This document shows positions 60,086 through 64,000 of a DNA stretch of 64,000 nucleotides, in pieces. Under the pieces are notes generated by a model. The model was given only the letters and a program-made list of their open reading frames with translations, did not search any database and had not been told where the DNA came from. Made by a program: the position numbers and the translations under genes. The first letter of the stretch is position 1, and every line of letters begins with the position of its first letter. The stretch covers positions 434,001 through 498,000 of the forward strand of contig NZ_CP051488.1 of assembly GCF_014490785.1 (NCBI RefSeq). The letters run 5' to 3'. This DNA comes from Kosakonia sp. SMBL-WEM22 (GTDB taxonomy: Bacteria; Pseudomonadota; Gammaproteobacteria; Enterobacterales; Enterobacteriaceae).

Positions 60086-60691
60086 ATGTCCCTGCTGTAT
60101 ACCTTCTTGCCGTACTTACTTTTTGCCTTTGTCGCGTCGATCACTCCCGGCCCGACCAATATCCTGATCCTCACCAGCAGCCAGCGCTTCGGCGTCAAAG
60201 CCACGCTGCCCGCGGTGATAAGCGGCTGTGCCGCCGCCAGTGCGATTGTCTTTTTCTCTGGCGCAGGTGCAGGGGAGGTATTGCAGGATCACGTAATGGT
60301 GAGAAGGGTGATGAGCTGGGCGGGCGTGGTGTGGTTGAGCTGGATGAGCTGGCAGCTGTTCCGGGCACCAGCCACCGATCTGCACGGCGAGGCGCAGCAG
60401 CCGTTCACTGCGCGCGCGGCGGCGATACTGCAACTTATTAACCCGAAAACCTGGATGATGGCGTTAGCGGTGGTGAGCCTGTTTGCCCCACACAGCGGTC
60501 ATCCTCTGCGTGAGGTCTCGGTGATGGCGCTGCTCTTTTTCATCATCTCGGTGATGAGCCTGTTTGGCTGGGCGCTGCTGGGCAAAGCCGTTAACCGGCT
60601 CTTTCGCACCCCGGCCTCGCTCGTTGCTTTCCAGCGCGTGATGGCGCTGGGGCTGTTTATCTCGGCGTGGGCGGGGCTACTGAGCGCTTAG
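60086..60691 (+). CDS. LysE/RhtB-family amino-acid exporter
   Basis: A 201-residue inner-membrane protein with about six helices. The N-terminal SITPGPTNILILTSSQRFGVKATLPAVISGCA is the family signature (TPGPxxxxxxxxxxxxGxxxG), and NPKTWMMALAVVSLF the second motif. It should export an amino acid or derivative by proton antiport. AAAGGAG precedes the ATG. It is convergent with yjdC, overlapping by four bases. Confidence 0.92.
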   Translation: MSLLYTFLPYLLFAFVASITPGPTNILILTSSQRFGVKATLPAVISGCAAASAIVFFSGAGAGEVLQDHVMVRRVMSWAGVVWLSWMSWQLFRAPATDLHGEAQQPFTARAAAILQLINPKTWMMALAVVSLFAPHSGHPLREVSVMALLFFIISVMSLFGWALLGKAVNRLFRTPASLVAFQRVMALGLFISAWAGLLSA

Positions 60692-61263
60692 GTCAGCGCG
60701 CCACCCTTGCGGCAGCGGGCAAAGCGCAGAATATCTTCCGCCAGCCGCTGGGCAGTGTCGACATCCGCCTGGCTGCGGTTGACCAGCATACGGCTGAGAC
60801 ACCCTTCCAGGATCAGCTCCATCTGCTTCGCCACCATTGCCGGGTCGTCCACCTCCAGCTCGCTCAGCAGCTTATGGGAGAAGTTGTACGCCTCCAGCTT
60901 CTGCTGATCCGCCAACTGGTGAATCGGGTGATCCGGCGCGGGGAAGAAGGTGCAGGCGGCGATAAACAGGCAGCCCGGATAGCGGTTGTTGCTCACGCAT
61001 TCGGTCAGCGCGGCGTAACGCGCCAGCAGTTTTTGTTCATGGTTGAGGCTCTCATCCAGCAGCAGCTGGCGGCGCCAGATATCGATCTGCTGGCTTAAAT
61101 AGCGCAGCGCATCATAGAGCAGCGCCTCTTTATCGGGCCAGAAACGGCGGAACTCCTCCAGCGGATAGTCGACGCGCTCGGCAACCATTTCAAGAGTGGT
61201 GTCCGCAATGCCTCGTAATTCAAGCAGTTGCAATGTCTGGCTTAAAACGTCTTCGCGTTGCAC
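60688..61263 (-). CDS. yjdC: TetR-family regulator YjdC
   Basis: A 191-residue protein that I recognise as YjdC: MQREDVLSQTLQLLELRGIA, TTLEMVAERVDYPLEEFRRFWPDKEALLYDALRYLSQQIDIWRRQL, and the end ILRFARCRKGGALT are nearly the E. coli protein. The N-terminal helix-turn-helix binds DNA and the rest is a ligand-binding dimer domain. It lies next to dsbD as in E. coli. The ligand is unknown. Confidence 0.95.
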   Translation of the reverse strand: MQREDVLSQTLQLLELRGIADTTLEMVAERVDYPLEEFRRFWPDKEALLYDALRYLSQQIDIWRRQLLLDESLNHEQKLLARYAALTECVSNNRYPGCLFIAACTFFPAPDHPIHQLADQQKLEAYNFSHKLLSELEVDDPAMVAKQMELILEGCLSRMLVNRSQADVDTAQRLAEDILRFARCRKGGALT

Positions 61264-61309
61264 AGTGGTCTCCTCCGTTACTGCGTCAAACTACCCCACC
61301 AAGTGTTGT

Positions 61310-63001
61310 TTACGGGGCGCGTTTGCGCAAATGGTCGGCAAAGGCTTCGGCAGGCATAAACCCGGTTATCCGGGAAGCTGGCTGCTCTCGCCCTTGCGCG
61401 TCAAAAAAGAGCAGGGTCGGCAACCCCAGCACATTCAGATGGCGCAGCAGCGCGGCATCCTGTGCGTCATTGGCCGTCACGTTGGCCTGTAATAACAGCG
61501 TGTTTTTCAGCGCCGCCTGCACGTCTGGGTCGCTGAAGGTGTACTTCTCAAACTCTTTACAGGCCACGCACCAGTCAGCATAGAGATCTAACATGACAGG
61601 CCGACCGTTGGCCTGCGCCAGCGCCTGATTCAGATCGTCGACAGTTTTCACTGACGTAAAGGCCAAAGGCGCATGCGCCTGTGCCGTGGGCGCGCCGAAG
61701 GCCCAGTTCTGCAACGGACGGGCGCAAACCAGCGCTGCGCCGAGCAGGGCGATTTGCAGCACCCGCATAATGGGGCGCGTGGCGTTGAGGCTGGTGATAA
61801 AGGCCCAGCCGAAGAAGGCGACGCCGAGCAATGACCAGAGCCGCAGCCCCCAGGCTTCGCCCAGCACGCGCTCCAGTAAAAAGACCGGCAGGGCGAGGAT
61901 CACAAAGCCAAAGGCGGTTTTGACCTGCTCCATCCACGGCCCGCTTTTCGGCAGCAGGCGGTTGCCGAACACCGTAACCAGAATCAGCGGCAGGCCCATG
62001 CCGAGGGCGTAAAGATAGAGCGTGCCGCCGCCGAGCCACAGGTTCCCGCTCTGGGCAATATAGAGCAGGATGGCGCTGAGCGGCGCGGTGGTGCAGGGCG
62101 AGCAGATAAGCCCGGCGATTGCCCCCATCGCGAACACGCCGCCGACGGAGCCGCCCTGCTGGCGATTGCTCCACAGCGTTAAGCGGGTTTGCAGCGCGGA
62201 GGGGAGTTGCAGGTTAAAGAGGCCGAACATCGACAGCGCCAGCAGGCTAAAGAGCAGCGACAAGCCGATAAGCACGTAAGGGTGTTGCAGCGCGGCCTGG
62301 AACGACAGCCCGGCGGCGGCAACCACCAGCCCCAGCGCGGTATAGGTCAGCGCCATCCCCTGCACGTAGATAAAGGCCAGCAGCAGCGCGCGCGGCGTGG
62401 CAAGGCGCTGTTTGCCGCCGAGCACAATGCCGGAGATCAGCGGGTACATCGGCAATACGCAGGGGGTGAAAGCGATGCCGATGCCAATCAGCAGCGCCCA
62501 GAGGGCGGAGAAGGGCAGCGGGCGGTCGGGCGCGGTCTCCGTTGGTGCGGCTTTCGTTTCAACCACCGGCGCGGCGGCGACCTCCATCAGCGGCACCACT
62601 TTGGTCTCCGGCGGGTAGCAGAAACCGGCATCGGCACACCCCTGATAAGTGACGGTAAGCGTCGCGCCTTTTCCGGCCTGCGCGATGCTTAGCGGCAGGT
62701 TCAGCTTCTGGCGGTAGATCTCAGTTTTGCCGTAGAACTCATCTTCATGCAACTCGCCCTTGGGCAGTTCGAGCGCGCCGATCTGCGCCTGCGCAGGCGT
62801 GACGCGGATCTGCTGGCGGTAGAGGTAGTAACCCTCTTTCACCTGCCAGTTGAGCGTCAGATCATGTTGATGCTGTTGAAAATCAAAGGTGAACGCCTGG
62901 TCGGCAGGCACAAAGTCAGAGCGGCCGGGCGCGTCGAACAGCCCGGCGAAAGCGGATGTGCTGCATAACAGCAGGATCAGCGTAAGGATGCGTTGAGCCA
63001 T
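61310..63001 (-). CDS. dsbD: Thiol:disulfide interchange protein DsbD
   Basis: A 563-residue protein with the three DsbD parts. Signal peptide (ILLLCSTSAFA) and periplasmic alpha domain with CADAGFCYPP near residue 121; eight-helix membrane beta domain with the redox pair in FTPCVLPMYPLISG near 182 and LICSPCTTAPLSA near 303; C-terminal thioredoxin gamma domain with YADWCVACKEFEKY near 477. It carries electrons from cytoplasmic thioredoxin to periplasmic DsbC, DsbG and CcmG. It starts 25 bases inside cutA, as in E. coli. Confidence 0.97.
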   Translation of the reverse strand: MAQRILTLILLLCSTSAFAGLFDAPGRSDFVPADQAFTFDFQQHQHDLTLNWQVKEGYYLYRQQIRVTPAQAQIGALELPKGELHEDEFYGKTEIYRQKLNLPLSIAQAGKGATLTVTYQGCADAGFCYPPETKVVPLMEVAAAPVVETKAAPTETAPDRPLPFSALWALLIGIGIAFTPCVLPMYPLISGIVLGGKQRLATPRALLLAFIYVQGMALTYTALGLVVAAAGLSFQAALQHPYVLIGLSLLFSLLALSMFGLFNLQLPSALQTRLTLWSNRQQGGSVGGVFAMGAIAGLICSPCTTAPLSAILLYIAQSGNLWLGGGTLYLYALGMGLPLILVTVFGNRLLPKSGPWMEQVKTAFGFVILALPVFLLERVLGEAWGLRLWSLLGVAFFGWAFITSLNATRPIMRVLQIALLGAALVCARPLQNWAFGAPTAQAHAPLAFTSVKTVDDLNQALAQANGRPVMLDLYADWCVACKEFEKYTFSDPDVQAALKNTLLLQANVTANDAQDAALLRHLNVLGLPTLLFFDAQGREQPASRITGFMPAEAFADHLRKRAP

Positions 63002-63300
63002 GTGAGGTAGTCGTGCTCTCCGTGAGAAACCGGCAGCGCCAGCAGTTCAGGGGTTTGATAAGGGTGATGCGATTTCAGGCAGGCGAAGAGGTCGTCCAGG
63101 TGCGCGACGTCGGTTTTCAGCAGCAACTGCACTTCATACTCCTGCTCCAGCTTCCCTTCCCAGTAGTAGAGCGAGGTCGCTCCGGGGAGGATCGTCACGC
63201 AGGCGGCGAGTTTTTCCGCCAGCGCTTTGGCCGCCAGATCCTGGGCGGTGGCTTCATCCGGGGTGGTGCAGAGTACAACAACGGCGTCGGGCGTGTTCAT
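62977..63300 (-). CDS. cutA: Divalent-cation tolerance protein CutA
   Basis: A 107-residue protein of the CutA1 family: VVVLCTTPDEATAQDLAAKALAEKLAACVTILPGATSLYYWEGK, then EVQLLLKTDVAHLDDLFACLKSHHPYQTPELLALPV. It forms a PII-like trimer and is linked to copper tolerance. The ATG at 63300 is eight bases after AGGAGG. Its 3' end overlaps dsbD. Confidence 0.97.
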   Translation of the reverse strand: MNTPDAVVVLCTTPDEATAQDLAAKALAEKLAACVTILPGATSLYYWEGKLEQEYEVQLLLKTDVAHLDDLFACLKSHHPYQTPELLALPVSHGEHDYLTWLNASLR

Positions 63301-63384
63301 TCTCAACCTCCTGAAAGCGAAAGCAGGGACTATAGCATGCGACGCGGGAAGATCGGGCCGCCAGGCAGCCCGATTTATAGACTT

Positions 63385-64000
63385 TTACAACAAGATACCG
63401 CCGAAGATAAAGCCGAGCACCACGCAGAGCGCGATGGCGATGACGCCGGGGATCAGGAAGGGGTGGTTAAAGACAAATTTGCCGATACGCGTCGAACCGG
63501 TGTCATCCATCTCGACCGCTGCCAGCAGCGTCGGGTAGGTTGGCAGCACAAACAGCGCCGACACGGCGGCAAAGGAGGCCACGGCCGTCAGCGGTGAGAC
63601 GCCAAGCAGCAGTGCGGCAGGCATCAGCGCTTTGGTGGTCGCCGCCTGTGAGTAGAGCAGGGTGGCAGCGAAGAAGAGCACCACCGCCAGCAGCCATGGG
63701 TAGCTGTGCAGCAGATCGCCCGCCACCATCTGGATATCTTCAATATGATGTTTGACGAAGGTATCGCCAAGCCACGCCACGCCGAGCACGCAGATACAGG
63801 CGCTCATGCCGGATTTAAAGGTGCCGGCGTTGAGGATCTCGCCGGTATCGACTTTGCAGCTCAGGCAGATAAGCGTCGCGATGGTGAGCATAAACACCAC
63901 AATCGCTTCGTTACGCGGCAGTACCGGGTTATTGATCAGACCCACAGTCGGGCTGATGGCGGTGGCGTAGAGCATGACGGCGATAATACCGACCAGAAAG
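63385..64000 (-). CDS. dcuA: Anaerobic C4-dicarboxylate transporter DcuA (partial)
   Basis: The C-terminal 205 or so residues of DcuA, running off the right edge. Helices are clear (AIVVFMLTIATLICLSCK, SGMSACICVLGVAWLGD, WLLAVVLFFAATLLYSQAATTKALMPAALLLG, FLIPGVIAIALCVVLGFIFGGILL). The protein exchanges fumarate, malate or aspartate for succinate in the inner membrane under anaerobic conditions. The upstream partner aspA is expected beyond the window. Confidence 0.95.
   Translation of the reverse strand, partial: FLVGIIAVMLYATAISPTVGLINNPVLPRNEAIVVFMLTIATLICLSCKVDTGEILNAGTFKSGMSACICVLGVAWLGDTFVKHHIEDIQMVAGDLLHSYPWLLAVVLFFAATLLYSQAATTKALMPAALLLGVSPLTAVASFAAVSALFVLPTYPTLLAAVEMDDTGSTRIGKFVFNHPFLIPGVIAIALCVVLGFIFGGILL

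Overview
The window is enterobacterial chromosome of fairly high GC. Its right end is the conserved neighbourhood of a tRNA-Phe gene: tRNA-Phe (58944-59019), then yjdC, dsbD, cutA and dcuA, in the order known from Escherichia coli beside pheU, with an AraC-type regulator and a LysE-type exporter in between. Everything left of the tRNA reads as the right part of a large integrative and conjugative element (ICE) of the SPI-7 / PAPI-1 / PFGI-1 type. A tyrosine integrase (57717-58748) sits beside the tRNA, and a TraI-like gene, a DNA-processing block and a T4SS gene set lie behind it. The other ICE end, the coupling protein and a relaxase with an intact motif are not in the window.

Layout. 1-3200: cargo (PLP lyase, DUF5710 protein, HxlR regulator with a divergent NAD(P)H oxidoreductase), two of its intervals bounded by an 85-bp palindromic repeat. 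3201-4358: RNase A-like toxin with immunity gene. 4969-13457 and 21432-26591: the conjugation gene set of the PFL_47xx type (RAQPRD protein through the VirB4-like ATPase, then TIGR03757/56/55, a TraG-N protein and DUF3742). These two halves are separated by a 7.2-kb transposon (13580-20789) with Tn7-like ends and a 5-bp target duplication. It carries a ribbon-helix-helix protein, two adenine methyltransferases, an unknown protein and a McrB/McrC pair. 26758-27310: LexA box and a frameshifted umuD. 27415-43787: a 16.4-kb mosaic inserted inside umuC, holding an ASCH protein, a T6SS Rhs effector set (EagR chaperone, Rhs-PAAR-WHH nuclease, SUKH immunity), a decayed serine recombinase, an unusual operon (SMC-like ATPase, histidine kinase, receiver-phosphotransferase fusion), a solo tyrosine recombinase, an HTH protein and a Septu-like PtuAB pair. 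Copies or halves of a double-hairpin repeat lie at nearly every module border. 43788-49477: the rest of umuC, an interrupted lipoprotein, a CPBP protease, structured-RNA-like repeats around an integrase plus PIN-domain pair. 49823-57656: ICE maintenance genes including ArdC, DUF1281, a methylase-like protein, a UvrD-like helicase and a TraI-like protein.

How it fits together. The ICE provides transfer and integration and has collected at least three defence or conflict loci in separate insertion events. The most unusual signals are: (i) six leaders before consecutive genes (49.8-53.7 kb) in which one RNA strand can pair either with the loop of an upstream hairpin or with the downstream ribosome-binding site, with sequences differing but pairing kept; (ii) the Tn7-like-ended methyltransferase/McrBC transposon; (iii) the two-component, phosphotransferase and ATPase operon; (iv) the double-hairpin repeats linked to the solo recombinase. 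All statements come from reading the sequence; no database search was run.
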